This document shows positions 8,114 through 16,656 of a stretch of DNA of 64,000 nt, one piece after another. The stretch is taken from NCBI GenBank assembly GCA_947253765.1, contig CAMYAK010000006.1, positions 27,664 through 91,663 of the forward strand, written 5' to 3'. Numbering within the stretch: position 1 is the stretch's first letter; each line of letters starts with the position of its first letter. The stretch comes from an uncultured Tissierellia bacterium (lineage in GTDB: Bacteria; Bacillota; Clostridia; Tissierellales; Peptoniphilaceae). The position numbers were made by a program, and so were the translations under genes. The notes beneath the pieces were generated by a model. That model searched no databases and had not been told where the DNA came from. It saw nothing but the letters and a program-made list of their open reading frames with translations.

Positions 8114-9423
8114 TGGGAACTTTTTATTTCAAGACCCTGGGCTGCAAAGTTAACAGCTATGAGACTGAGGCTATGGAGGAGCTCTTTATTAAGGCCGGCT
8201 ACAAAAAGGCGGATATGGCGGATGAGAGTGACGTTTTTGTCATAAATACCTGCACGGTAACCCATGTTTCAGACTCAAAGTCCAGGCAGATGATAAGAAG
8301 GGCAAAGAGAAAAAATCCCGATTCCATTGTGTGTGTGGTTGGATGCTATTGTCAAGTCGACCCGGAAGCTGTCTCATCCATTGAGGGAGTTGACATAATA
8401 ATAGGGAGCAAGGGAAGGTCCCGTATTGTGGATTTGGTTGAGGAGTTCAAGGACAAGGGGGAGAAGATAATATCCATTCCCAACCTTGAGGAAAACAGGG
8501 GGTTTGATGACCTTGAGATCCATACTGAGCTTGACACAACAAGAGCAGCCATAAAAATCCAGGAAGGCTGCGATATGTTCTGTACGTATTGCATAATTCC
8601 CTACGCAAGAGGCCACATAGCCTCAAGAAGCATGGATTCAATCGTCAAAGAAGCGGAAAACCTGTCTCGCAGGGGCTTCAAAGAATTGGTTCTTACAGGA
8701 ATACACGTTGCAAGTTACGGCAAGGAGCCGGGAGGCCAAGGAGACCTTATCGATGTTGTCGAAAGGGTTGGACAGATTGAGGGAATTGAGAGGATTCGCC
8801 TATCTTCAATCGAACCCAGGTGGGTCAACATGGAAAAACTCCAAAGACTCAAGGCGACGGGCAAATTTTGTCACCACTTTCACCTGTCCCTCCAGTCAGG
8901 CTCGGACCACATTCTTGAGCTTATGAACAGGAAATACAATACTAAGATATATTTTGAAAAAATAAACTTGATTCGGTCGGTATTTCCCGATGTCGGCCTA
9001 ACAACAGACGTGATTGTAGGCTTTCCCGGGGAAAGTGACAAGGACTTTCATGACAGCATGGACTTTTGCAAAAAAGTCGGCTTTTCAAGGATGCATATTT
9101 TCCCATATTCTCCAAGGCAGGGCACACCCGCAGCACTTTTTGACAATCAAATTGACCCGCAGATAAAAAAAGAAAGGGCTGAAGAATTTAAAAAGCTGGA
9201 ATTAGCCCTAAGACACGATTTTATGGATTCAATGGAAGGCAAGCCATGTGAGGTCCTGGTTGAAGAAGGAGACGGCTCAAGCCCATATTTGGAGGGATAT
9301 GCCGGCAATTACGTCAGGATGAGACTTGCAAGGGATGAAAACATCATAAACACGGTCCTGAGCGGAAAATTTGGAAAGAGAGTAGGAGATTGTGTAGAAT
9401 TTATTGGGGACGGGAAAATTTAA
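8110..9423 (+). CDS. mtaB: tRNA t6A37 methylthiotransferase MtaB
   Basis: The 437-residue radical SAM enzyme adds a methylthio group to t6A37 of tRNA. It has the N-terminal UPF0004 domain with conserved Cys (FKTLGCKVN, NTCTVTHV, VGCYCQ), the radical SAM motif CxxxCxxC in CDMFCTYCIIP, and a C-terminal TRAM-like region. TLGCKVNSYE and the VTHVSDSKSRQ stretch favour MtaB over MiaB. Location beside dnaJ matches Bacillus yqeV. The reading frame overlaps dnaJ by four bases, implying translational coupling. Confidence 0.92.
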   Translation: MMGTFYFKTLGCKVNSYETEAMEELFIKAGYKKADMADESDVFVINTCTVTHVSDSKSRQMIRRAKRKNPDSIVCVVGCYCQVDPEAVSSIEGVDIIIGSKGRSRIVDLVEEFKDKGEKIISIPNLEENRGFDDLEIHTELDTTRAAIKIQEGCDMFCTYCIIPYARGHIASRSMDSIVKEAENLSRRGFKELVLTGIHVASYGKEPGGQGDLIDVVERVGQIEGIERIRLSSIEPRWVNMEKLQRLKATGKFCHHFHLSLQSGSDHILELMNRKYNTKIYFEKINLIRSVFPDVGLTTDVIVGFPGESDKDFHDSMDFCKKVGFSRMHIFPYSPRQGTPAALFDNQIDPQIKKERAEEFKKLELALRHDFMDSMEGKPCEVLVEEGDGSSPYLEGYAGNYVRMRLARDENIINTVLSGKFGKRVGDCVEFIGDGKI

Positions 9424-9441
9424 AATATTAAGGAGGGGAAA

Positions 9442-9795
9442 ATGGAAGATTGCATTTTTTGCAAGCTTGCTAACGGACAAATTCCAACAGATTTGGTATA
9501 TGAGGATGATGAAGTAGCCGCTTTTAAAGATGTAAATCCCAAGGCGAAAATTCACTATCTTTTCGTTCCGAAAGAGCACATTTCTTCAATGAACGAATGC
9601 GCTCAGGATGGAACAATAATGGCCCATATTTTTCAAGCAATAGCCAAGGTGGCTAAAAGAGATGGCTTTGATAGAAACGGCTACAGGATTGTTTCTAATT
9701 GTGGAAAAGACGGAGGTCAAACTGTTCACCACCTGCATGTTCATGTTTTGGCAGGAGAACCGGTCAGATTTCCGGGCTTTGATGAAGAAGACTGA
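9442..9795 (+). CDS. Histidine triad (HIT) family nucleotide-binding protein
   Basis: At 117 residues this is a compact HIT-family (HinT-like) purine nucleotide phosphoramidase or hydrolase. It begins with the typical DCIFCKLANGQIPTDLVYEDD segment and ends with the histidine triad HHLHVHVLAGE. An AGGAGG-like ribosome site precedes the ATG, 18 bases after mtaB, so it is probably co-transcribed. The physiological substrate of bacterial HinT proteins is not settled, and nothing here narrows it. Confidence 0.93.
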   Translation: MEDCIFCKLANGQIPTDLVYEDDEVAAFKDVNPKAKIHYLFVPKEHISSMNECAQDGTIMAHIFQAIAKVAKRDGFDRNGYRIVSNCGKDGGQTVHHLHVHVLAGEPVRFPGFDEED

Positions 9796-9817
9796 ATATT
9801 TTAAAAGGAGAGAAATT

Positions 9818-10369
9818 ATGAAGAAGAAAATTTTTGCATTACTGTTGTCCATGTCATTGGTTTTTACCGCATGTTCAGGAACTGCGGAAGCACCGTCTGA
9901 AAAATCAAGCGCAGATACTTCTGCGAGCAGTGAAAGTTCAGAATATGTTATCCCCAGCCAGCAGGAAGATACTTCTGCTAAAACCCTGACCCGTGAGGAA
10001 AGGCACACATTCGCCAAATTCATGGGGTCTCTTGCAAACCTTAATTTGGATAAGGCCGGATCAAGCCTTGAAGTTGCAGGCGTTTTTTCTGAAATGGCCA
10101 ACAACTTTGAGTTTTACAAAACAAAGGCTGAGGTTTTAAAGGAAGCTTGTGTAGATTACCTGGCAGATGCACCGGGATTACCTGAAAAAGAAGTTTTGGC
10201 AAAAAATGTAAAATCATTGAAAGAATTCTTAAAAATGTATGAAGAAGATCCCGAATCGGCAAAAGGTCAAATAAAAGACAGTGGAAATGAACTTAAAGCA
10301 ACACTTGAAATAGAGGAATTACAAGGCTTTGTAACCATGTTGCAGGATGCCGTCAAAAATATGAAATAA
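9818..10369 (+). CDS. Putative lipoprotein, function unknown
   Basis: The 183-residue product begins with a lipoprotein signal (MKKKIFALLLSMSLVFTAC; lipid-modified Cys at about 19, lipobox FTAC slightly off consensus), a Ser/Thr/Glu-rich linker (about 20-50) and a helical domain of about 130 residues without cysteines. ATG 9818 has AAAAGGAG before it; longer upstream readings run into the HIT gene. The protein would be anchored outside the membrane. I do not recognise the domain. It lies between the HIT gene and asd on the same strand; the neighbours do not point to a role. Confidence 0.75.
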   Translation: MKKKIFALLLSMSLVFTACSGTAEAPSEKSSADTSASSESSEYVIPSQQEDTSAKTLTREERHTFAKFMGSLANLNLDKAGSSLEVAGVFSEMANNFEFYKTKAEVLKEACVDYLADAPGLPEKEVLAKNVKSLKEFLKMYEEDPESAKGQIKDSGNELKATLEIEELQGFVTMLQDAVKNMK

Positions 10370-10384
10370 TCAGGAGGTGGGGCT

Positions 10385-11371
10385 ATGAAAAAATATAATG
10401 TGGCTCTTGTAGGGGCTACAGGATTGGTCGGCAGGACCATACTCCGGGTTCTTGAGGAAAGAAACTTCCCCATAAACAAGCTGGTAGCTTTGGCTTCAAA
10501 GAAATCGGCCGGAACCAAGGAGATTTTTAGAGGAGAAGAGATTACTGTAAGGGAGCTTACAGAGGAGTCTTTCACACTCGATATTGACATAGCCCTATTT
10601 TCTGCAGGTTCAGGGGTTTCGGAAAAATTCGGCCCCCTTGCCGCGGAAAAAGGAATTCTGGTAGTGGACAATTCTTCGCAATGGAGGATGACCGAGGGAA
10701 TACCGCTTATAGTTCCGGAGGTCAATCCTGAGGATTTCAGGTCTCCCGGAATTATAGCCAATCCAAATTGTTCAACTATTCAGTGTATGGCGGTTTTAAT
10801 GGCCTTAAGAGACCTATATGGTTTGAAGAGGGTTATCTTTTCAACCTACCAGGCTTGCGCAGGGGCCGGAATTAAGGGCCTGCATGACTTGGAAAACGGG
10901 ACAACTGAAACATTTGATGCTCCCATAAGCAAGAACGTCCTATGCAGGATAGACAAGTTTTTAGATAACGGCTACACCAAGGAAGAGATGAAAATGGTAA
11001 ATGAAACCAGAAAAATACTCCACCTGCCGGATTTAGCCGTTACCGCTACGGCTGTAAGGGTTCCGGTTGACTATGGCCATTCAATATCTGTCAATGTTGA
11101 GCTTGAGAACGACTTTGATATTGGAGAAATAAAGGAGGCCTTCTCAAAGATTACAGGTCTTGTTGTTAAAGATGATCCGGAGAATCTCCTTTATCCCATG
11201 CCTTTAGACGTGAAGTACAAGGACGATATATATGTTGGAAGGATCCGCCGGGATTTTTCATGTGAAAATGCCTTAAATCTTTGGATAGTTGCCGACAACA
11301 TAAGAAAGGGAGCGGCCACAAATACCGTTCAGATAGCCGAATTGGCCTTGAAAAACACCAAGGAGGCTTAG
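10385..11371 (+). CDS. asd: Aspartate-semialdehyde dehydrogenase
   Basis: This 328-residue enzyme reduces aspartyl-phosphate to aspartate semialdehyde with NADPH, a branch point for lysine, threonine and methionine. The N-terminal Rossmann motif is VGATGLVGRT; the catalytic Cys is residue 129 in NPNCSTIQ; the later conserved His/Arg segment RVPVDYGHS is present. A strong AGGAGGTGG ribosome site precedes the ATG. Its stop codon directly abuts the punA start. The other threonine-pathway genes lie at 56.4-60.3 kb. Confidence 0.94.
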   Translation: MKKYNVALVGATGLVGRTILRVLEERNFPINKLVALASKKSAGTKEIFRGEEITVRELTEESFTLDIDIALFSAGSGVSEKFGPLAAEKGILVVDNSSQWRMTEGIPLIVPEVNPEDFRSPGIIANPNCSTIQCMAVLMALRDLYGLKRVIFSTYQACAGAGIKGLHDLENGTTETFDAPISKNVLCRIDKFLDNGYTKEEMKMVNETRKILHLPDLAVTATAVRVPVDYGHSISVNVELENDFDIGEIKEAFSKITGLVVKDDPENLLYPMPLDVKYKDDIYVGRIRRDFSCENALNLWIVADNIRKGAATNTVQIAELALKNTKEA

Positions 11372-12193
11372 ATGAAATACGATTACGAGTATTGCTCCAA
11401 AGCTGCGGACTACATAAAATCAAAAGTGGATTTTATCCCTGAGATAGGAATAATTTTGGGAACCGGGCTTGGACCTCTGGCTGAAAAAATAGTTGATCCG
11501 GTACAAATTCCATATGGAGAAATTCCGAATTTTCTTATTTCTACAGCACCAAGGCATGCCGGTAAAATGATCCTGGGAAAGCTTTCGGGGAAGAAAGTTA
11601 TTTGTATGTCGGGTCGCTTTCACCAGTATGAGGGCTATTCTTATGAAGACCTGGTTCTTCCGGTCAGGGTATTGAAGCTTATGGGAATCAAGTGCCTGAT
11701 CCTTTCAAATGCTTGTGGCGGTATAAATCTCAGCTACAAGGTTGGAGACATAATGCTGATTGAGGACCATATTAAAATGACCGGAGCATCGCCTTTAAGG
11801 GGGCCTAATGATGATGAGTTCGGCCCGAGATTTTTCGATGTGTCGGACCTATATTCAAAAGAGCTCAGAGGAATCGCAAAGGAGACAGCCAAGCAAATAG
11901 GCCTGGACTTAAAAGAGGGGGTTTACTTTTTTATGACAGGCCCTCAATACGAAAGTGCAGCCGAGGTCAGGGCAATAAGAATTCTTGGTGGTGATGTTGT
12001 AGGCATGTCGACAGTTACGGAAGCCTTGACTGCAGCACATTGCGGTCTGCCGGTCATTGGATTTTCGGTCGTTTCAAATATGGCAACAGGTGCTTCCGAT
12101 CAGGTCTTGAGTTCAGAAGATGTGGAAAAGGCGGCCGCTAGGGTCTCCCGTGAATTCAGCGACTATATTGAAGAACTCTTGAAGAGGCTCTGA
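11372..12193 (+). CDS. punA: Purine nucleoside phosphorylase (trimeric, PNP/MTAP family)
   Basis: The 273-residue protein phosphorolyses purine nucleosides to base plus ribose-1-phosphate. The family features are GIILGTGLGPLA near the N-terminus (phosphate-binding), GRFHQYEGY, ILSNACGGIN and the base-binding segment GPQYESAAEVRA, with VGMSTVTE following. This fits the low-molecular-mass trimeric class (guanosine/inosine type), not the hexameric DeoD class. The ATG follows the asd stop with no gap, using AAGGAGG inside asd, so the two are co-translated. A terminator lies downstream. Confidence 0.92.
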   Translation: MKYDYEYCSKAADYIKSKVDFIPEIGIILGTGLGPLAEKIVDPVQIPYGEIPNFLISTAPRHAGKMILGKLSGKKVICMSGRFHQYEGYSYEDLVLPVRVLKLMGIKCLILSNACGGINLSYKVGDIMLIEDHIKMTGASPLRGPNDDEFGPRFFDVSDLYSKELRGIAKETAKQIGLDLKEGVYFFMTGPQYESAAEVRAIRILGGDVVGMSTVTEALTAAHCGLPVIGFSVVSNMATGASDQVLSSEDVEKAAARVSREFSDYIEELLKRL

Positions 12194-12241
12194 AAAGTCC
12201 ACGATATTAAATGAAAATATTATTTAGAAACGAAAAAGCTA

Positions 12242-12277
12242 AAACCCCGCCAATTAATTTTGGCGGGGTTATATTTT
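12242..12277. terminator. Bidirectional terminator between punA and the kdgK end
   Basis: AACCCCGCCAA and TTGGCGGGGTT form an 11-base-pair stem around a six-base loop. Runs of A precede it and T-rich sequence follows, so it can end both the plus-strand asd-punA unit and the minus-strand uronate operon. Confidence 0.85.
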
Positions 12278-12292
12278 TTATATCTAAATTAC

Positions 12293-13315
12293 TTATCTCT
12301 GGATCCTGGCCGAGCTTGAACCCTTTGCAGCATTTTCAATCTCTGACCTGCTGGCAAGGTTGAAATCTCCGGGTACAGTGTGTTTGACAGCCAGGGCTGC
12401 GGTTGCAAAGTTAATTACATCCTGCATGGGTTTTCCATCAAGCAGGGCACAATCAAGGCCTGCAGCAAAGGCATCGCCTATTCCGACTCTGTCGATAATG
12501 GGTGTTTGATAGTCGCCCGACCTGTAGAAATGCGTGCCGTCGAAGAGAAGGCCTCTCCAAACCTTGTCAATTCCAAATGAAGCCGGATTAAAAACGCCTG
12601 CAAATATCTTGACATTTGGGAAGGCATCGGATTGGGCCTGCTGGACCCTCTGGAAGGTAACCTCATCAAGATCCTCACTTGGGTCAACTCCATCCGGAAC
12701 AACACCAAGTCCCTCAAAAATATCTTCATCATTGGCTATACAGATGTCAACGTAGGGCATAAATTCCTTTGCAAAAGCCTGGGCCTCGGCACCGGACCAA
12801 AGCGTTGAGCGGTAGTTGGCGTCAAATGATACTAAGGCCCCGTGTTTTTTTGCCATTTCAGCAGCCTTCAATGCAAGTTCAGCCCCATTTTTAGAAATTG
12901 CGGCAGTTATTCCTGATGTGTGGAAAAGGGCGCAGCCGTCAAAAATCGCATCCCAGTCAAATTCATCTACAGAGGCTTGGGAAATCGAGGAGTTTTTACG
13001 ATCATATATAACCTTGGAGGCCCTGCTGCCACCTGTATTTTCCAGGTAATAGACCCCCAGTCTTTCTCCGCCCCTGGCAATATGTTCCGTATTAACGCCA
13101 TTTGCCCTCAGGGCATTAATTGATGCCTGGCCGATCTCATGGGTCGGAACCTTGGTTACATAGGTTGTTGAATAACCCAGGGTCTGCATGCTGACTCCCC
13201 AGTTGGCCTCTCCGCCTCCATAAAAGAGGTCGAAAGACCTGGCCTGAAGGAAACGATCATGGCGTGGCGGGGACAAGCGAATCAGAAGTTCACCTAAAGA
13301 TACGACTTTTTTCAT
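12293..13315 (-). CDS. kdgK: 2-keto-3-deoxygluconate kinase (PfkB family)
   Basis: This 340-residue sugar kinase phosphorylates 2-keto-3-deoxygluconate to KDPG. It has the ribokinase fold: N-terminal GGGEANWGVS sugar-binding segment and the C-terminal PfkB signature DRVGIGDAFAAGL with the catalytic Asp. Its start overlaps the eda stop by four bases, with GAGGAGG in front. Assignment to KDG rather than another sugar comes mainly from its place at the end of the uxaC-uxuB-uxuA-eda operon. Confidence 0.9.
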   Translation of the reverse strand: MKKVVSLGELLIRLSPPRHDRFLQARSFDLFYGGGEANWGVSMQTLGYSTTYVTKVPTHEIGQASINALRANGVNTEHIARGGERLGVYYLENTGGSRASKVIYDRKNSSISQASVDEFDWDAIFDGCALFHTSGITAAISKNGAELALKAAEMAKKHGALVSFDANYRSTLWSGAEAQAFAKEFMPYVDICIANDEDIFEGLGVVPDGVDPSEDLDEVTFQRVQQAQSDAFPNVKIFAGVFNPASFGIDKVWRGLLFDGTHFYRSGDYQTPIIDRVGIGDAFAAGLDCALLDGKPMQDVINFATAALAVKHTVPGDFNLASRSEIENAAKGSSSARIQR

Positions 13316-13938
13316 CTGCGAGCCTCCTCAATTCTTTCAAGAAATACCTTGCATTTTTTCACAATTTCTTCTTCACTGCCTTTAACAAGCTGGGAACCTA
13401 CGCCCACGGCATAAGCACCCTTGGCAAACCAATCTTTGACATTGTCAACATCAACCCCGCCGGTAGGCATAAGCTTGGCCTGGGGCAGGGGACCGTGAAT
13501 GGCACCGAAATATCCGGGGCCCACCATAGAACCCGGGAAGATCTTTATAATATCAACGCCGTATTTCAGGGCCTCTGTGACCTCTGTGGCGGTAATGCAG
13601 CCGGGCATATAGGGAACCTGATAGAGATTGCAGAGCTTGGCAACTTCCTTATCAAAGGCCGGAGAGACTATAAAGTTGGCCCCGTTCATAATGGCAAGTC
13701 TTGCCGTCGTGGGATCGAGAACAGTTCCGGCTCCCAAAAGGGCCTTATCGCCAAGCTCTTCCCGTATTGACTTCATAACATCAAGAGCATCCGGTACGGT
13801 GAATGTAACTTCAAGTATATTTACACCGCCCTTTACACAGGCTCTTGAGAAGTTCAAGGCCTCTTCCTTATCACGTCCTCTAATAACGGCAACTATGCCG
13901 AGTTCATGGACCCTATTCAAAACTTCATATTTTTCCAT
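13312..13938 (-). CDS. eda: KDPG/KHG aldolase
   Basis: The 208-residue class I aldolase splits KDPG into pyruvate and glyceraldehyde-3-phosphate. The Glu in GVNILEVTF and the Schiff-base lysine in IIKIFPGSMVGP are in place, as is PTGGVDVDNV. It starts with AAGGAGG in front, ten bases after uxuA, and overlaps kdgK. It completes the Ashwell-type uronate route. Confidence 0.95.
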   Translation of the reverse strand: MEKYEVLNRVHELGIVAVIRGRDKEEALNFSRACVKGGVNILEVTFTVPDALDVMKSIREELGDKALLGAGTVLDPTTARLAIMNGANFIVSPAFDKEVAKLCNLYQVPYMPGCITATEVTEALKYGVDIIKIFPGSMVGPGYFGAIHGPLPQAKLMPTGGVDVDNVKDWFAKGAYAVGVGSQLVKGSEEEIVKKCKVFLERIEEARR

Positions 13939-13948
13939 TTAAGCCTCC

Positions 13949-15019
13949 TTAGTTAAAGCTCTTATTGATGGCTTCCCAAAGACCGTTGATATATGCAACT
14001 CCTAAGGCCCTGTCATAAAGGCCGTAGCCGGCCCTGCCTTCTTCATCCCAGATCATGCGGCCGTGGTCGGGCCTGATGTAACCGTCGAACTTAACATCAT
14101 ATAGGGCCTTCATGATTTCATACATATCCAGGCTGCCGCATTCGCTAAGGTGGGCCGATTCATAGAATTTGCGGTCACCCTCATGCTTAACATTTCTAAT
14201 ATGGCAGCAGCCAATTCTCTTCATCCCGCCAAAATGTCTTAGTATGGCCGGAACATCCGCCTTGGGATCAGACCCCAGAGACCCGGTACATACGCACAAG
14301 GTGTTTGATGGAGAGTCAACAGCTTTTAAAATAGCGTCAAATTGTTCAACTGAATGAGTAATGCGGGGGATTCCGAAAACGGGCCAAGCCGGATCATCGG
14401 GATGGACAGCCATTTTTACCCCGTACTTTTCGCAAGTGGGCATTATTGCCTTTAAAAAATATACATAGTTGTCAAAGAGCTTCTTGTTATCTACGTCCTT
14501 GTAATCATTAAGGACCCCTTCCAGTTCCGCCAAACGCTCAGGCTCCCAGCCCGGCAGGGTAAGGTCTCCTGCACCTGATAGGGTCTTATTGACCAGGTCT
14601 TGGGGAGTCAAGCCCTCAAGGTCTTTTTCATCATAAGAAAGGGTGTTGGACCCGTCTGCAAGAACATGCTTAAGATCGGTTTTAAGCCAGTCGAAAACAG
14701 GCATAAAGTTATAGACAACAACCTTTACGCCGCACTCGGCCACGTTCTTAATAGATTGGATATAGTTTTCAATGTACTTATCCCTGGAAGGCTTTCCGAT
14801 TTTTATGTCCTCATGGACGTTTATGGACTCAATAACTTCGTATTCCAGGCCGTTTTGATGGCAGGCATCAACAGCTTCCTGAAACACCTTTTTATCCCAG
14901 ACTTCTCCGGCTTTGAACTCGTTCATCATTCCCATAACTCCGGAAACTCCGGGAATTTGCTTTATATATTTTGGGGGAATTGGGTCATCTTTTCCATACC
15001 AGCGAAATGTCATCTTCAT
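13949..15019 (-). CDS. uxuA: D-mannonate dehydratase
   Basis: The 356-residue TIM-barrel metalloenzyme dehydrates D-mannonate to 2-keto-3-deoxygluconate. It opens with MTFRWYGKDDPI, has GVKVVVYNFMPVFDW, KMAVHPDDPAWPVFG and IGCCHIRNVKHEG (metal-binding Cys and His region), and ends with GYIRPDHGRMIWDEE, all characteristic of UxuA. ATG 15019 has TAGGAGG before it; the Met at codon 3 is a possible alternative. It sits between uxuB and eda in the operon. Confidence 0.95.
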   Translation of the reverse strand: MKMTFRWYGKDDPIPPKYIKQIPGVSGVMGMMNEFKAGEVWDKKVFQEAVDACHQNGLEYEVIESINVHEDIKIGKPSRDKYIENYIQSIKNVAECGVKVVVYNFMPVFDWLKTDLKHVLADGSNTLSYDEKDLEGLTPQDLVNKTLSGAGDLTLPGWEPERLAELEGVLNDYKDVDNKKLFDNYVYFLKAIMPTCEKYGVKMAVHPDDPAWPVFGIPRITHSVEQFDAILKAVDSPSNTLCVCTGSLGSDPKADVPAILRHFGGMKRIGCCHIRNVKHEGDRKFYESAHLSECGSLDMYEIMKALYDVKFDGYIRPDHGRMIWDEEGRAGYGLYDRALGVAYINGLWEAINKSFN

Positions 15020-15054
15020 AGAATATTTACCTCCTAGATTTGGTGTGCTTCGGA

Positions 15055-16647
15055 TTAAACATATTTTTTAAGCGTGGCCCTAACAGCACCCTTGCCTCCA
15101 CAAAGCTCTTCAAAATATCCTATGACCTTGTCGGCAAGGCCGGCTTCATAGAGGTCGACGCCGAAGATCGAGGAGTTGTGGAGCAGGTCGACCAGGCCAT
15201 CAGTTTTCTTGAAATTGCCGGGTTCAATACCCTCAAGGCTCTTTTTGAGTTGGTCGAGCAGGGGATCAGGGCTTATATTGAACTCTTTACCATCATCTGT
15301 TGTACCAAGCAGGTAGCGGAGCCAACCGGCCAAGGCCAAGGGTATAAACTTTAATTTTTCAGAATCAAGCTCAGGATCATCCATATAGGTCTTTATGGTG
15401 TGGCCGAAGCGGATGCCGACCTTTTGTGATGTGTCCATGGCAATCCTTGAAGGCTGGTCAGGAATGTAGGGGTTGGGCAGGCGGACATTTATGACCTCGT
15501 CCGCAAATGCTTTCGGATTAATAATGCCGGGATCTACGACAACCGGAAGGGCCTCATCATAGCAGATATGCTTGATCAATGAGACGATTTCCTTATCCTT
15601 CATAACATCGGCTATTGAAGGTATTTGGAAAATGCAGCCGTAGACGGACATTGCCGTGTGTAGGGGGTTTAGACAGGTCGTAACCTTCATGGTTTCGATT
15701 TTCTTAACAGTCTCCCTATCGGTCAGCATAGCCTTGGATTTTTCAAAGGGGGGCCTGCCGTTTACGAACTTGTCTTCAATGATAAGGTATTCGGCTTCCT
15801 CGGAGTTAACGAAGGGAGCATGGGGTGGCCTGTTGGGACCGCGGTCAATCAAGCCCGCATCCTCAATACCCAAGTCATTGACAAGCTTGTCAGCCACCAT
15901 TTTTGAAGGTGACGGGGTTATCTTATCTATCATGGTCCAGGGGAAGGACACCTGTTTTTCATCTTCCAGGTAGGTCAGGAAGTCCTTTTCGAAAATCCCC
16001 TTGTCAACCATGGCCTCGGCAACGGCAAGAACCGCATTTCTAAGAACGGTCCCGTTTTCAGAGCAGTTGTCAATGGATAGGAGTGTCAGGGGGTAGGCTC
16101 CCGCCTTATATCTCTCATACATAAGGAAAGCCGTCTGGACCATGAGGTTCTTGGCATCCTTAGGATTTCCCTCCATCTCGGACTTGACCATATCGGTGAA
16201 ATTTCCCTGACCGTCTTTAACACCATAGCCCTTTTCCGTTATGGTGTATGAAGCCAATTGGAGGCCCGGATCACGGAAGATCTCCTGCATTCTTCCATAT
16301 TCGTTTGCAATCAGGAAGCTTTCGGCAATGTTTGCGATAAGCTCCGTATGGCTGGTCCCGTCCTTGTGGAGGGTCACTGAAATAGCCAGGTTGTCGTGGG
16401 GGGTCATGCTGTTAACGATATTTTCGTCGGAAAAAGATTCAACAGCTATAAGACCTGTGTTCCAAGCACCTGAATTTGCCATCTCCTGGGCAATTCTGGC
16501 AATATAGGCCCTGAAGATATTTCCTGTTCCGAAGGCCAGCCATTTAGGATGGGCAGTGGTTTCCGCCCTCAGAGCCTTTACATCGTATTCAGGCCCCTTA
16601 TCGAGAACTTTTTTGAGTGAATCAAGATTTGATAAATTGAGTTTCAT
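15055..16647 (-). CDS. uxuB: D-fructuronate reductase (mannitol dehydrogenase family)
   Basis: At 530 residues this belongs to the long-chain polyol dehydrogenases. The N-terminal Rossmann part has WLAFGTGNIFRAY; the catalytic-lysine region is MKVTTCLNPLHTAMSVYG, with Lys, Asn and His in the family spacing. It would reduce D-fructuronate to D-mannonate with NADH. Tagaturonate reductase (UxaB) is the other choice, but the neighbouring mannonate dehydratase makes fructuronate the sensible substrate. It begins nine bases after uxaC with AAGGAGG. Confidence 0.88.
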   Translation of the reverse strand: MKLNLSNLDSLKKVLDKGPEYDVKALRAETTAHPKWLAFGTGNIFRAYIARIAQEMANSGAWNTGLIAVESFSDENIVNSMTPHDNLAISVTLHKDGTSHTELIANIAESFLIANEYGRMQEIFRDPGLQLASYTITEKGYGVKDGQGNFTDMVKSEMEGNPKDAKNLMVQTAFLMYERYKAGAYPLTLLSIDNCSENGTVLRNAVLAVAEAMVDKGIFEKDFLTYLEDEKQVSFPWTMIDKITPSPSKMVADKLVNDLGIEDAGLIDRGPNRPPHAPFVNSEEAEYLIIEDKFVNGRPPFEKSKAMLTDRETVKKIETMKVTTCLNPLHTAMSVYGCIFQIPSIADVMKDKEIVSLIKHICYDEALPVVVDPGIINPKAFADEVINVRLPNPYIPDQPSRIAMDTSQKVGIRFGHTIKTYMDDPELDSEKLKFIPLALAGWLRYLLGTTDDGKEFNISPDPLLDQLKKSLEGIEPGNFKKTDGLVDLLHNSSIFGVDLYEAGLADKVIGYFEELCGGKGAVRATLKKYV

Positions 16648-16656
16648 ATTGCCTCC

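Noticed and set aside
9662..9817. Longer N-terminus for the lipoprotein
   Set aside because: It would overlap the HIT gene in another frame and hide the lipoprotein signal; the ATG at 9818 has a good ribosome site and lipobox.
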